Under the pieces are notes generated by a model. The model did no database searches. It worked only from the letters and a program-made list of their open reading frames with translations, and was not told the origin of the DNA. Positions 15,842 to 24,658 of a stretch of DNA of 64,000 bases are shown here, piece after piece. The stretch is from contig NZ_CP151632.1 of the NCBI RefSeq assembly GCF_040144835.1, forward strand, positions 2,542,001 to 2,606,000, read 5' to 3'. The translations under genes and the position numbers were made by a program. The first letter of the stretch is position 1. Each line of letters starts with the position of its first letter. Origin of the DNA: Microbacterium sp. LWS13-1.2. GTDB taxonomy: Bacteria > Actinomycetota > Actinomycetes > Actinomycetales > Microbacteriaceae.

Positions 15842-17569
15842 GTGACCATCAGCGAAACCGAAGCGCGCGCTGCGTCGGAACGCCCGCGCGCCGCCGTGCG
15901 ACCGCCGCGGGCGTCGTCGAAGCCGAACGGCCAGTGGAAGATCGACGGCACCGCGCCGCTCAACGGCAACGAGGAGTGGAAGCAGGTCGACAACGGCCTG
16001 AGCGTCCGCGACCGCATCGAGCAGACCTACTCGAAGGGCGGCTTCGCCTCCATCGACCCGACCGACCTGCACGGCCGGTTCCGCGTGTGGGGGCTGTACA
16101 CCCAGCGCAAGCCCGGGATCGACGGCGGCCGCACCGCGACCCTGACCCCCGAAGAGCTCGAAGACGAGTACTTCATGCTGCGGGTCCGCATCGACGGCGG
16201 CCAGTTGACCACCGCGCAGCTGCGCGTGATCGCCGGCATCTCGACCGAGTTCGGCCGCGACACCGCCGACATCACCGACCGCCAGAACATCCAGCTGCAC
16301 TGGATCCGCGTCGAGGACGTGCCCGAGATCTGGCGCCGCCTCGAGGCGGTGGGCCTGCAGACCACCGAGGCGTGCGGCGACGTGCCCCGCGTCGTGCTCG
16401 GCTCGCCCGTGGCAGGCATCGCCGCCGACGAGCTCATCGACCCCACGCCGCAGATCGACGAGATCACGTCGCGCTTCATCGGCGACGAGACGCTCGCGAA
16501 CCTCCCCCGCAAGTTCAAGTCGGCGATCACCGGGCACCCCAGCCAGGACGTGGTCCACGAGATCAACGACGTCGCGTTCGTCGCCCTCGAGCACCCCGAG
16601 CTGGGCGTCGGCTACGACCTGTGGGTCGGCGGCGGCCTGTCGACGACCCCGCGTCTCGGCGAGCGCCTCGGCACGTTCGTGCGACCCGATCAGGTGGCGG
16701 AGGCCTGGCACGGCGTCGCCCAGATCTTCCGCGACTACGGCTACCGGCGCCTGCGCAACAAGGCGCGCCTGAAGTTCCTGCTCGCCGAGTGGGGTACGGA
16801 GAAGTTCCGGCAGGTGCTGCAGGACGAGTACCTCGGCTATGCGCTCTCCGACGGCCCCGCCGCCCCCACGCCGGCGACCCCCGGCGACCACGTCGGCGTG
16901 CACGAGCAGAAGGACGGACGCTTCTACGTCGGCGTCACGCCCATCGTCGGCCGCGTCTCGGGCCCGACGCTCGCGAAGCTCGCCGACGTCATCGAGGCGC
17001 ACGGCTCGAGCCGCCTGCGCACCACGCCGCACCAGAAGCTCGTCATCCTCGACGTCCCCGCCGAGAACGTCGAGCCGCTCGTCGCCGAGCTCGACGCCCT
17101 CGGGCTGCAGGCGCGACCGAGCCTGATCCGCCGCGGCACGATCGCCTGCACCGGCATCGAGTTCTGCAAGCTCGCGATCGTCGAGACGAAGGTCAACGCG
17201 ACCGCTGCCGTGCTCGACCTCGAAGAGCGTCTCAAGGGCTTCGAGCTGCCACATCCGATCGCCCTGCACGTCAACGGATGCCCCAACTCGTGCGCACGCA
17301 TCCAGACCGCCGACATCGGACTCAAGGGCCAGCTCGTCACCATCGACGGCGAGCAGGTGCCCGGCTACCAGGTGCACCTCGGCGGCGGACTCGCCTCGCA
17401 GGACCGCGACGAGCCGGGCCTCGGGCGCACCGTGCGCGGGCTCAAGGTGGCCGCGGACGGCATCGCCGACTACGTCGAGCGCGTCGTGACCCGCTTCCTC
17501 GCCGACCGCGAGGCCGACGAGACGTTCGCCCAGTGGGCGCACCGCGCCGAAGAAGAGGCGCTGCAGTGA
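15842..17569 (+). CDS. sir: Ferredoxin-dependent sulfite reductase (siroheme, [4Fe-4S])
   Basis: A 575-residue nitrite/sulfite reductase with two ferredoxin-like half domains and two siroheme/4Fe-4S domains. The cluster ligands are C436 and C442 (CTGIEFC) and C480 and C484 (CPNSC), the standard CX5C...CX3C set. It reduces sulfite to sulfide with six electrons from ferredoxin. The assignment as sulfite rather than nitrite reductase rests on the adjacent cysH, cysD and cysN. Siroheme is supplied by the CbiX and SUMT enzymes in the cluster, and electrons probably by the ferredoxin and FprA at 24659-26379. GTG start with a GGAGG box about 8 nt upstream. Confidence 0.93.
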   Translation: MTISETEARAASERPRAAVRPPRASSKPNGQWKIDGTAPLNGNEEWKQVDNGLSVRDRIEQTYSKGGFASIDPTDLHGRFRVWGLYTQRKPGIDGGRTATLTPEELEDEYFMLRVRIDGGQLTTAQLRVIAGISTEFGRDTADITDRQNIQLHWIRVEDVPEIWRRLEAVGLQTTEACGDVPRVVLGSPVAGIAADELIDPTPQIDEITSRFIGDETLANLPRKFKSAITGHPSQDVVHEINDVAFVALEHPELGVGYDLWVGGGLSTTPRLGERLGTFVRPDQVAEAWHGVAQIFRDYGYRRLRNKARLKFLLAEWGTEKFRQVLQDEYLGYALSDGPAAPTPATPGDHVGVHEQKDGRFYVGVTPIVGRVSGPTLAKLADVIEAHGSSRLRTTPHQKLVILDVPAENVEPLVAELDALGLQARPSLIRRGTIACTGIEFCKLAIVETKVNATAAVLDLEERLKGFELPHPIALHVNGCPNSCARIQTADIGLKGQLVTIDGEQVPGYQVHLGGGLASQDRDEPGLGRTVRGLKVAADGIADYVERVVTRFLADREADETFAQWAHRAEEEALQ

Positions 17570-17582
17570 GCGTCTCCGCAAC

Positions 17583-17675
17583 GCGGTTCGTCTCGCTCGT
17601 TCCTCACTCGCTCAACGACCGGGGCCCTTCGGTCGTTGAGCGAGGGAGCGCCAGCGACCGAGACGAAGCGCCCCG
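17583..17675. repeat. Palindromic repeat copy C (sir-cysH spacer)
   Basis: A complete double-module copy. The inner 15-bp arms CTCGCTCAACGACCG (17607-17621) and CGGTCGTTGAGCGAG (17630-17644) are perfect; outer arms TTCGTCTCG and CGAGACGAA complete the stem. It fills most of the 127-nt gap between sir and cysH. Confidence 0.88.
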
Positions 17676-17696
17676 GACCAACGAGGAGGCTCAGGT

Positions 17697-18440
17697 ATGA
17701 CCGTCTCCCTCGCCCCCCGCGTCGCCGTCAAGCGCACGCGCGAAGAGCTGCAGGCCCTCGCCGAGCAGGGCAACCTCGAGCTCGGCAGCCTCACCGACCA
17801 CGAGGCATCCGCCGCCGAGGTGGTCGCGTGGGTCGCGCGCAACTTCGGAACGGATGCCGCAGCGGTCGCCTGCTCCATGGCCGACGCCGCTCTCCCCCAC
17901 CTCGTCGCCGAGCAGTTGCCGGGCGTCGACGTGCTCTTCCTCGACACCGGCTACCACTTCACCGAGACCTACGCGACGCGCGACGAGGTGCAGCGTGCGC
18001 TCGACGTGCGGATCGTCGACATCACCCCCGACCAGACCGTCGCCGAGCAGGACGCCGAGCTCGGCGCCCAGCTCTTCGCCCGCGACCCGGGCCTGTGCTG
18101 CGCCCGGCGCAAGGTGGCCCCGCTGCAGGACGCGCTGGGCGGCTACGAGGTGTGGTTCACCGGCGTCCGCCGCGACGAGGCGCCCACGCGCACGAACACG
18201 CCCCTCGTGACGTGGGACGAGCGCAACGGGCTCGTCAAGGTCAACCCGGTCGCAGCGTGGAGCTTCGACGACGTGCTCGCCTACGCCACCGCGCACAAGG
18301 CGCCGGTGAACCTGCTCGTCGGGTTCGGCTACCCCTCCATCGGCTGCGAACCGTGCACGAAGCCGGTCGCCGCCGGCGAAGACCCCCGGTCCGGCCGCTG
18401 GGCCGGGCTCTCGAAGACCGAATGCGGACTCCACGAATGA
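17697..18440 (+). CDS. cysH: Assimilatory adenylyl-sulfate (APS) reductase CysH
   Basis: A 247-residue protein of the PAPS/APS reductase family. Two Cys pairs, C134-C135 (GLCCARRK) and C217-C220 (GCEPC), are the [4Fe-4S] ligands that mark APS-specific bacterial enzymes. The catalytic Cys lies in the C-terminal 'ECGLHE' motif. It reduces APS made by CysDN to sulfite. The absence of an APS kinase (CysC) here agrees with use of APS directly. The stop codon overlaps the cysD start in an ATGA, so the two genes are translationally coupled. Confidence 0.95.
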   Translation: MTVSLAPRVAVKRTREELQALAEQGNLELGSLTDHEASAAEVVAWVARNFGTDAAAVACSMADAALPHLVAEQLPGVDVLFLDTGYHFTETYATRDEVQRALDVRIVDITPDQTVAEQDAELGAQLFARDPGLCCARRKVAPLQDALGGYEVWFTGVRRDEAPTRTNTPLVTWDERNGLVKVNPVAAWSFDDVLAYATAHKAPVNLLVGFGYPSIGCEPCTKPVAAGEDPRSGRWAGLSKTECGLHE

Positions 18441-19399
18441 CTCTCGAAACATCTCAGGGCGTTTCGTCTCGCTTCGCTCGAGGAACGAGCGAGACGAAAC
18501 GCGCCGACGGCCTCAGCACCCTCGACCTGCTCGAGGCCGAGGCGATCCACGTCATCCGCGAGGTCGTCGCCGAGTTCGAGCGGCCTGTGCTGCTGTTCTC
18601 CGGCGGCAAGGACTCGGTCGTCGTGCTGCACCTGGCGGCCAAGGCCTTCGCGCCGGGCCGCGTGCCGTTCCCCGTGCTGCACGTCGACACCGGGCACAAC
18701 TTTCCCGAGGTGCTGGCCTTCCGCGACGAGACCGTCGCGCGGCTCGGCATCCGTCTGGAAGTCGCCCGCGTGCAGGACTACATCGACGACGGCCGCCTGC
18801 AGGAGCGCGCCGACGGCACCCGCAACCCGCTGCAGACGGTGCCGCTGCTCGACGCCATCGCCGCGGGCCGCCACGACGCCGTGTTCGGCGGCGCCCGCCG
18901 CGACGAGGACAAGGCCCGCGCCAAGGAGCGGATCATCTCGTTGCGCGACGAGTTCGGGCAGTGGGATCCGCGCAACCAGCGCCCGGAGCTCTGGAGCCTC
19001 TACAACGGACGCCACACGCCCGGCCAGCACGTGCGGGCGTTCCCGATCTCGAACTGGACCGAGCTCGACGTCTGGCGCTACATCGAGCGCGAGGGCATCG
19101 CGCTGCCGCCGCTGTACTTCGCACACGAGCGCGACGTCTACGCCCGCGACGGCATGTGGCGCCCCGTCGGCCCGTTCTCGCCGCCCCGCGAGAACGAGCA
19201 CGTCGAACGCCGCACCGTGCGCTACCGCACCGTCGGCGACATGAGCTGCACCGGAGCGGTGGAATCGGATGCCGCGGACCTCGCCGCGATCGTCGCCGAG
19301 GTCGCCGTCTCCACCCTCACCGAGCGCGGCGCGACCCGCGCCGACGACCGCCTCAGCGAGGCGGCCATGGAGGACCGCAAGAAGGACGGGTACTTCTAA
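18437..19399 (+). CDS. cysD: Sulfate adenylyltransferase subunit 2 (CysD) with repeat-encoded N-terminal insert
   Basis: A 320-residue small subunit of ATP sulfurylase. The PP-loop reads 'LLFSGGKDSVVVLHLA', followed by 'VLHVDTGHNFPE' and 'FGGARRDEDKARAKER'. It forms APS from sulfate and ATP with CysN. Family members normally begin close to 'LDLLEAEAIHVIRE'; here about 28 residues precede it and roughly 15 of them ('VSSRFARGTSETKRA') are the translation of a palindromic DNA repeat at 18459-18502. No ATG, GTG or TTG codon occurs in frame between the repeat and the conserved core, so the repeat must be translated. The protein ends with the normal CysD motif 'MEDRKKDGYF'. Confidence 0.93.
   Translation: MTLETSQGVSSRFARGTSETKRADGLSTLDLLEAEAIHVIREVVAEFERPVLLFSGGKDSVVVLHLAAKAFAPGRVPFPVLHVDTGHNFPEVLAFRDETVARLGIRLEVARVQDYIDDGRLQERADGTRNPLQTVPLLDAIAAGRHDAVFGGARRDEDKARAKERIISLRDEFGQWDPRNQRPELWSLYNGRHTPGQHVRAFPISNWTELDVWRYIEREGIALPPLYFAHERDVYARDGMWRPVGPFSPPRENEHVERRTVRYRTVGDMSCTGAVESDAADLAAIVAEVAVSTLTERGATRADDRLSEAAMEDRKKDGYF
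18459..18502. repeat. Palindromic repeat copy D inside cysD
   Basis: GCGTTTCGTCTCGCT at 18459-18473 and its perfect reverse complement at 18488-18502 enclose 14 nt. It lies in frame within codons 8-22 of cysD. A hairpin this close to the start codon could also affect translation. Confidence 0.9.
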
Positions 19400-20791
19400 A
19401 TGTCTCTCGATACTCAGAGCGTTTCGTCTCGCTTCGCTCGCTCAACGACCGAGAACCCTCCGGTCGTTGAGCGAGGAGCGCAGCGACGAGACGAAACGCG
19501 CGAGCCGACGCTGTTCCGGTTCGCGACCGCGGGATCGGTCGACGACGGCAAGTCGACGCTGGTCGGCCGGCTGTTGCACGACTCGAAGGCGATCCTCGCC
19601 GACCAGCTCGAGCAGGTCGCCCGCACGTCCGCCGACCGCGGCTTCGCGCACGGCGACTTCGACTTCGCCCTCCTCACCGACGGCCTGCGCGCCGAGCGCG
19701 AGCAGGGCATCACGATCGACGTCGCCTACCGCTACTTCTCGACGGGCACGCGATCGTTCGTGCTCGCGGACTGCCCGGGCCACGTGCAGTACACGCGCAA
19801 CATGGTCACCGGCGCGACGACCGCCGACGCCGTCATCGTGCTCGTCGACGGCCGAAAGGGCGTGCTCGAGCAGACCAAGCGGCATCTCGCCGTCGTGGCG
19901 CTGCTGCGCGTTCCCCACGTGATCGTCGCGGTCAACAAGATCGACCTGATCGGCTTCTCGGCCGATGCCTTCGCCGGCGTCGCCGCCGAGGCCAGCACCG
20001 TCGCGACCGAGCTCGGCATCGAGGATCTGCACGTGCTGCCCGTGTCGGCGCTCGAGGGCGACAACATCGTCGACCGCTCGGACCGCACGCCCTGGTACGA
20101 CGGCCCGGCGCTGCTCGAGCTGCTCGAGACCCTTCCCGCGACCGACGAGCTGGAGCAGGAGCTCGAGCCGCTGCGGCTTCCGGTGCAGCTCGTGCTGCGC
20201 CCGCAGGGCGGCCTGGCACCCGGCATCGACGAGGCCGAGGCGGAGCGCCTGCGCGACTACCGCGCGGTCGCGGGCCGTATCTCGAGCGGCGTCGTGCGCG
20301 TGGGCGACCGGGTGGAGGTGTTCCCCTCCGGGCGGGAGACCACGGTCACCGGCATCCGCTCCGCCGGCACCGAGGTCCAAGAGGCGACCGCCCCGCAGTC
20401 GGTCTCGCTCGAGTTCGAGGACGACATCGACACCGCACGCGGTGCACTCGTGGTCGCGGCCGGCTCGCTGCCGGCGCCCCGACGCGAGTTCGACGCCGAG
20501 CTGTTCCAGCTCGATGGGCGGGCGCTGACCCCCGGCATCCGTGTCCTCGTCAAGCACGGCACCGCGACGGTGCAGGCCATCGTCGCGCAGATCGAGTCGC
20601 GCTACGACCTCGACGCGCTCACGCACGAGCCCGCGCAGACGCTCGAGACCAACGACATCGGCCGCGTGCGGCTGCGGGTGGCGGCAGACCTGCCGCTCGA
20701 GCCGTACCGCACCAGCCGCCACGGGGGCTCGTTCCTCGTGATCCATCCGTCCGACGGCGCCACACTCGCCGCCGGCATCGTGCGCGACTGA
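19400..20791 (+). CDS. cysN: Sulfate adenylyltransferase subunit 1 (CysN GTPase) with repeat-encoded insert
   Basis: A 463-residue EF-Tu-like GTPase: G1 'AGSVDDGKST', G3 'DCPGH', G4 'NKID', then two beta-barrel domains. It couples GTP hydrolysis to APS formation by CysD. It ends after the barrels, so there is no fused CysC kinase domain. The start codon directly follows the cysD stop. Codons 7-34 consist of a complete palindromic repeat (19419-19499), translated as 'VSSRFARSTTENPPVVERG' and further residues before the conserved 'TLFRFATAGSVDDG'. No alternative start exists downstream of the repeat, and the same repeat frame (VSSRFAR) is used as in cysD. Confidence 0.94.
   Translation: MSLDTQSVSSRFARSTTENPPVVERGAQRRDETREPTLFRFATAGSVDDGKSTLVGRLLHDSKAILADQLEQVARTSADRGFAHGDFDFALLTDGLRAEREQGITIDVAYRYFSTGTRSFVLADCPGHVQYTRNMVTGATTADAVIVLVDGRKGVLEQTKRHLAVVALLRVPHVIVAVNKIDLIGFSADAFAGVAAEASTVATELGIEDLHVLPVSALEGDNIVDRSDRTPWYDGPALLELLETLPATDELEQELEPLRLPVQLVLRPQGGLAPGIDEAEAERLRDYRAVAGRISSGVVRVGDRVEVFPSGRETTVTGIRSAGTEVQEATAPQSVSLEFEDDIDTARGALVVAAGSLPAPRREFDAELFQLDGRALTPGIRVLVKHGTATVQAIVAQIESRYDLDALTHEPAQTLETNDIGRVRLRVAADLPLEPYRTSRHGGSFLVIHPSDGATLAAGIVRD
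19419..19499. repeat. Palindromic repeat copy E inside cysN
   Basis: The longest and cleanest copy: the GCGTTTCGTCTCG...CTCAACGACCG arm at 19419-19451 pairs with 19461-19499 almost without mismatch around a 9-nt loop. It lies wholly inside the cysN reading frame, starting at codon 7. Confidence 0.9.
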
Positions 20792-20845
20792 CCGGTCGCG
20801 CGCACCCCCCAACCGAGCAACATCCGAACCGAAGGAGGCGACACC

Positions 20846-21916
20846 GTGAACACAATCCGCACCGCGACCGCAATCACAACCCTGGGACTCGTGGCGGGCA
20901 TGATGGCCGGGTGCGCCTCCGCTGCGGCGGACCCCGGCAGCGGCGAGACCTCCGCGCCGGTGGACGAGGTGCGCCTCGGCTACTTCGCCAACGTCACCCA
21001 CGCTCCCTCGCTGGTCGGACTCGAAGAGGGTCTGTTCAAGGACGCGCTCGGCGACGTCGACGTCACCACCCAGGTGTTCAATGCCGGCCCCGCCGCCATC
21101 GAGGCCCTCTCGGCCGGCGCGATCGATGCCACGTACATCGGCCCGAACCCGTCGATCAACACGTTCATCCAGTCGGGCGGCGCGTCGGCGCGCATCGTCG
21201 CGGGAGCCGCCACCGGCGGCGCGGCGCTCGTCGTGCGCGAGGGCATCGACTCGCCGGACGACCTCGCCGGCACGACGCTCGCGTCACCTCAGTTGGGCAA
21301 CACGCAGGACGTCGCGCTGCGCACGTGGCTGGCCGACGAGGGCTTCCAGACCGACACCTCCGGCGGCGGCGACGTGCAGGTCACGCCCACCGAGAACGCG
21401 CAGACCCTCACCCTCTTCCAGCAGGGCGAGCTCGACGGCGCGTGGCTGCCCGAGCCGTGGGTGTCGCGCCTGGTCCTCGATGCCGGCGCGCACGTGCTGC
21501 AGGACGAGGCCGAGCTTTGGGAGGACGGCGAGTTCCCGACCACCGTGCTCCTCGTGCGCAAGGAGTTCCTCGACGACCACCCCGACGTGGTCGCCGCCCT
21601 ACTGAAGGGCCACGAGGCAGCCGTGCGGTGGATCGCCGACAACCCCGACGAGGCGCCGGCCGTCATCAACGGCGCGATCGAGAAGGAGACCGGCAAGCCG
21701 CTGGACGACGCCGTGATCGAGCGGGCGCTCGGGCACGTGACGTTCTCGGTCGACCCCCATGCCGACACGTTCGAGACGCTCGTCGAGAACGGCATCGAAG
21801 CGGGCACCCAGAAGGAGGGCTCGATCCACGGGCTCTTCGATCTGCGCCTCCTGAACAAGCAGCTCGCGGCCGAGGGTGAAGACACCGTCTCGGCATCAGG
21901 GCTCGGCGAGGACTGA
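20846..21916 (+). CDS. ABC transporter substrate-binding lipoprotein (aliphatic sulfonate type)
   Basis: A 356-residue exported lipoprotein: signal peptide with lipobox 'GMMAGC' (Cys at about residue 23), an acidic linker, then a type II periplasmic-binding fold of the SsuA/TauA/NMT1 group ('LGYFANVTHAPSLVGLEEG', 'LSAGAIDATYIGPNPSI', 'SPQLGNTQDVALR', 'WLPEPWVSRLV'). It should deliver a sulfonate, or another sulfur source, to the permease encoded downstream. The substrate is inferred from the cluster. GTG start with a near-perfect AAGGAGG box 8 nt upstream, 54 nt after cysN. Confidence 0.88.
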   Translation: MNTIRTATAITTLGLVAGMMAGCASAAADPGSGETSAPVDEVRLGYFANVTHAPSLVGLEEGLFKDALGDVDVTTQVFNAGPAAIEALSAGAIDATYIGPNPSINTFIQSGGASARIVAGAATGGAALVVREGIDSPDDLAGTTLASPQLGNTQDVALRTWLADEGFQTDTSGGGDVQVTPTENAQTLTLFQQGELDGAWLPEPWVSRLVLDAGAHVLQDEAELWEDGEFPTTVLLVRKEFLDDHPDVVAALLKGHEAAVRWIADNPDEAPAVINGAIEKETGKPLDDAVIERALGHVTFSVDPHADTFETLVENGIEAGTQKEGSIHGLFDLRLLNKQLAAEGEDTVSASGLGED

Positions 21917-21917
21917 C

Positions 21918-22805
21918 ATGAGCACCGCTCCCGCATCCGCCTCCGGGGCCGCGCAGGCGACCCCGGTGGCGGGCGTGCAGGCCCAACAGCAGACCCGCGC
22001 GACGCCCCGCAGTCCTCTCGGCCCCAGCTTCGACAGCGTCACCCCCGTGCCCGCAGCGGCACCCGCGCCCGCACCCGCGGTGCGGATCGACGGCGTCTCC
22101 AAGCGCTTCGGCACCGGGCCCGTCGTGCTCGAGGACGTGTCGCTCGACATCGCGCCGGGCGAGTTCGTGTGCCTCCTGGGCGCCTCCGGCTGCGGCAAGT
22201 CGACGCTCCTCAACCTCATCGCGGACCTCGACAAGCCCACCGCCGGGCGCATCGACACGCCCGCCGAGGGTGCGGCCGTGATGTTCCAGGAGTCGGCGCT
22301 CATGCCGTGGCTCACCGCGCGCCGCAACGTCGAGCTGGCGCTGCGCCTGCGCGGCGTCCCCCGCGGCGAGCGGCGCGAGAAGGCGCTGACGCTGCTGGAT
22401 GCCGTGAACCTGGCGGACGCGGCCGAGAAGCGCCCGCACGAGCTGTCGGGCGGAATGCGCCAGCGCGTGGCTCTGGCCCGGGCTCTGGCCCAGGACCGCC
22501 CGGTGCTGCTCATGGACGAGCCCTTCGCTGCGCTCGACGCGATCACCCGCGACCTGCTGCACGAGGAGCTCGAGCGCGTCTGGCGAGCCACCGGCCGCAC
22601 CATCGTGTTCGTCACGCACAACGTGCGCGAGGCCGCGCGGCTCGGCCAGCGCGTCGTGCTCATGGGAAGCCGCCCCGGCCGCATCGTGCAGGAGTGGACC
22701 ATCGCGAAGACCACGGGCCGCCGCATCGAGTCGCCCGAGGTCGCCGCCCTGTCGGTGGAGATCACCGACCAGCTGCGGAAGGAGATCCGCCGCAATGCCG
22801 CGTGA
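21918..22805 (+). CDS. ABC transporter ATP-binding protein (SsuB/TauB type)
   Basis: A 295-residue ATPase beginning one nucleotide after the upstream stop codon. After an Ala/Pro-rich N-terminal 50 residues it has Walker A 'GASGCGKST', Q-loop 'MFQESALMPW', signature 'LSGGMRQR', Walker B 'VLLMDEPF' and the switch His in 'FVTHNVREA'. It powers the permease at 22795. The C-terminus overlaps the permease start by 11 nt, so expression is coupled. The long N-terminal extension is unusual for SsuB and looks disordered. Confidence 0.92.
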   Translation: MSTAPASASGAAQATPVAGVQAQQQTRATPRSPLGPSFDSVTPVPAAAPAPAPAVRIDGVSKRFGTGPVVLEDVSLDIAPGEFVCLLGASGCGKSTLLNLIADLDKPTAGRIDTPAEGAAVMFQESALMPWLTARRNVELALRLRGVPRGERREKALTLLDAVNLADAAEKRPHELSGGMRQRVALARALAQDRPVLLMDEPFAALDAITRDLLHEELERVWRATGRTIVFVTHNVREAARLGQRVVLMGSRPGRIVQEWTIAKTTGRRIESPEVAALSVEITDQLRKEIRRNAA

Positions 22806-23799
22806 CACAGTCCGGTCGTTGAGGGAGCGCACTTCGACAGGCTCAGGGACCGCGAGCGAGACGACACGCCACGAGCCGACGCACGACGCTTGGCCGGCTC
22901 GTTTCGACTCGCAAGCTCGCTCGTCGACCGAAGCGAACGACCTGCGCAGCCTTGCCGCCGGTCTCGACAACCTCCAGACGGATGCCGACCTGGGGCCCGG
23001 CCCCTGGCGCCGGTTCGCGACCAGCGTCGTGCCGCCGATCCTCTTCGTCATCATCCTCATCGTCGCGTGGCAGCTCTACGTCGTGATCGCCCAGCCGCGG
23101 CCCGACATCGTGCCCGGGCCGGTGGACGTGTGGAACGCGCTGGGCCTGGCGTGGGACTCGGGCCGCCTGCAGGTGGCCGTCGCGACGAGCCTCGAGCGCG
23201 GCATCGTAGGCTTCCTCATCGCGATCGTCGTCGGCACGCCTATCGGCCTGCTGCTCGCCGAGGTGCGGCCGATCCGCCGCGCTGTGGGCCCCATCATCTC
23301 GGGCCTGCAGGTGCTGCCCTCGGTCGCATGGGTGCCGGCCGCCATCATCTGGTTCGGCCTGTCGGACGCCACCGTCTACTTCGTCATCCTCATGGGTGCG
23401 ATCCCCTCGATCGTCAACGGCCTGATCGCGGGCATCGACCAGGTGCCGCCGCAGCTGCGGAGGGTCGGCACCGTGCTGGGCGCCTCGCGGTGGCAGCTCG
23501 CGACCGCCGTCATCCTTCCCGCCGCGCTTCCGGGGTACCTCGCCGGACTCAAGCAGGGATGGGCCTTCTCCTGGCGCTCGCTCATGGCGGCGGAGATCAT
23601 CGCGACCGGCGGCACCATCGGCTTCGGGCTGGGCTCGATGCTCGACCAGAGCCGCGAGCTCGCCGACCTGGCCGGCGTGCTGGGCACCATCATCGTCATC
23701 CTCGCGATCGGCATCCTCATCGAGCTCGTCTTCTTCGGACCTCTCGAGCGACGGATGCTGAAGCGCCGCGGCCTGCTCGTCACGGGAGGCGCCCGATGA
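22795..23799 (+). CDS. ABC transporter permease (SsuC/TauC type) with repeat-derived N-terminus
   Basis: A 334-residue permease with six membrane helices and the EAA loop 'GTVLGASRWQLATAVILPAA' in the sulfonate/taurine/nitrate family style. The first 65 residues before the first helix are hydrophilic and Arg/Thr/Ser-rich; codons about 6-45 derive from a diverged palindromic repeat (22812-22930). The start codon shown overlaps the ATPase gene; starts further downstream (for example TTG 22818) are possible but would still lie in the repeat. It ends in an ATGA overlap with the SUMT gene. Confidence 0.85.
   Translation: MPRDTVRSLRERTSTGSGTASETTRHEPTHDAWPARFDSQARSSTEANDLRSLAAGLDNLQTDADLGPGPWRRFATSVVPPILFVIILIVAWQLYVVIAQPRPDIVPGPVDVWNALGLAWDSGRLQVAVATSLERGIVGFLIAIVVGTPIGLLLAEVRPIRRAVGPIISGLQVLPSVAWVPAAIIWFGLSDATVYFVILMGAIPSIVNGLIAGIDQVPPQLRRVGTVLGASRWQLATAVILPAALPGYLAGLKQGWAFSWRSLMAAEIIATGGTIGFGLGSMLDQSRELADLAGVLGTIIVILAIGILIELVFFGPLERRMLKRRGLLVTGGAR
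22812..22930. repeat. Palindromic repeat copy F (diverged) in the permease gene 5' end
   Basis: Begins CCGGTCGTTGAGGGAGCGC, continues CTTCGACAGGCTCAGGGACCG and ends near GTTTCGACTCG...CTCGCTCGTCGACC. It is related to copies A-E but degenerate, with an extra CTTCGACAGGCTCAGG module. Confidence 0.65.
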
Positions 23800-24611
23800 C
23801 CGTACGACCGGAATCGACGACCGCCGGCAAGGTGTGGCTCGTGGGCGCGGGGCCCGGCGACGCCGGGCTGCTCACCATCAAGGGGCTGCGCGCCCTCGAG
23901 GCAGCCGACGTCATCGTGGCCGACCGGCTGGGCGCGCGCGCCGTGCTCGACGGCCTCGCCGCCGACGGCGTGGTCCTGCCGGGCGACGTCATCGACGTCG
24001 GCAAGCAGCCGGGTCACCACGCCGTGCCGCAGGACGCCATCAACGCCCTACTCGTCCAGCTCGCCCAGGACGGCAAAACAGTGGTCCGCCTCAAGGGCGG
24101 CGACCCGTACGTCTTCGGCCGCGGTGGCGAGGAGCTCGCCGCCTGCCAGGACGCGGGTGTGGCCGTCGAGGTCGTCCCCGGCATCACGAGCGCCATCTCG
24201 GTGCCCGCGATCGCCGGCATCCCGCTCACGCACCGCGGCGTCGCGACCGCCTTCACCGTCGCGACCGCCCACGACCAGATCGAGTCGCTCGGCGGCGGGC
24301 GGGACCACACCGTCGTCCTGCTCATGGGGATCGCCACGCTGGCGAACTCCGCGATCACGCTGGCCCGCGGCGAGCGCGGCGGCGACTGCCCCGTCGCGGT
24401 CGTCGAGGACGGCTTCGGGCCGCGCCAGCGGGTGACGGTGGGGACGCTCTCGACCATCGCCCACCAGGCGGCGGCCCGCGGCATCCGCTCCCCCGCCGTC
24501 GTGGTCGTCGGCGACGTGGTGCGGCTCAGTCCCTACGCACCCGCAGCGCTGGCGACCCTCGATCTGTCCTCGTACGACCCGCTCACTCCCGAGCGCAGCC
24601 CGCGCGCCTGA
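23796..24611 (+). CDS. cobA: Uroporphyrinogen-III C-methyltransferase (SUMT)
   Basis: A 271-residue tetrapyrrole methylase: '[16 protein letters not shown]' (SAM-binding start), '[17 protein letters not shown]', '[21 protein letters not shown]' and 'ATAHD'. It methylates uroporphyrinogen III twice to precorrin-2, the first step toward siroheme. This is the monofunctional form: the CysG-type dehydrogenase/chelatase domain is absent. Together with the CbiX chelatase at 14976 it covers two of the three steps to siroheme. It overlaps the permease stop by 4 nt, so it belongs to the same transcription unit. Confidence 0.92.
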   Translation: MTVRPESTTAGKVWLVGAGPGDAGLLTIKGLRALEAADVIVADRLGARAVLDGLAADGVVLPGDVIDVGKQPGHHAVPQDAINALLVQLAQDGKTVVRLKGGDPYVFGRGGEELAACQDAGVAVEVVPGITSAISVPAIAGIPLTHRGVATAFTVATAHDQIESLGGGRDHTVVLLMGIATLANSAITLARGERGGDCPVAVVEDGFGPRQRVTVGTLSTIAHQAAARGIRSPAVVVVGDVVRLSPYAPAALATLDLSSYDPLTPERSPRA

Positions 24612-24658
24612 CCGGCCGCACGCGCGCTCCGTCCGCCTGACCCGAAAGAACCCCCACT

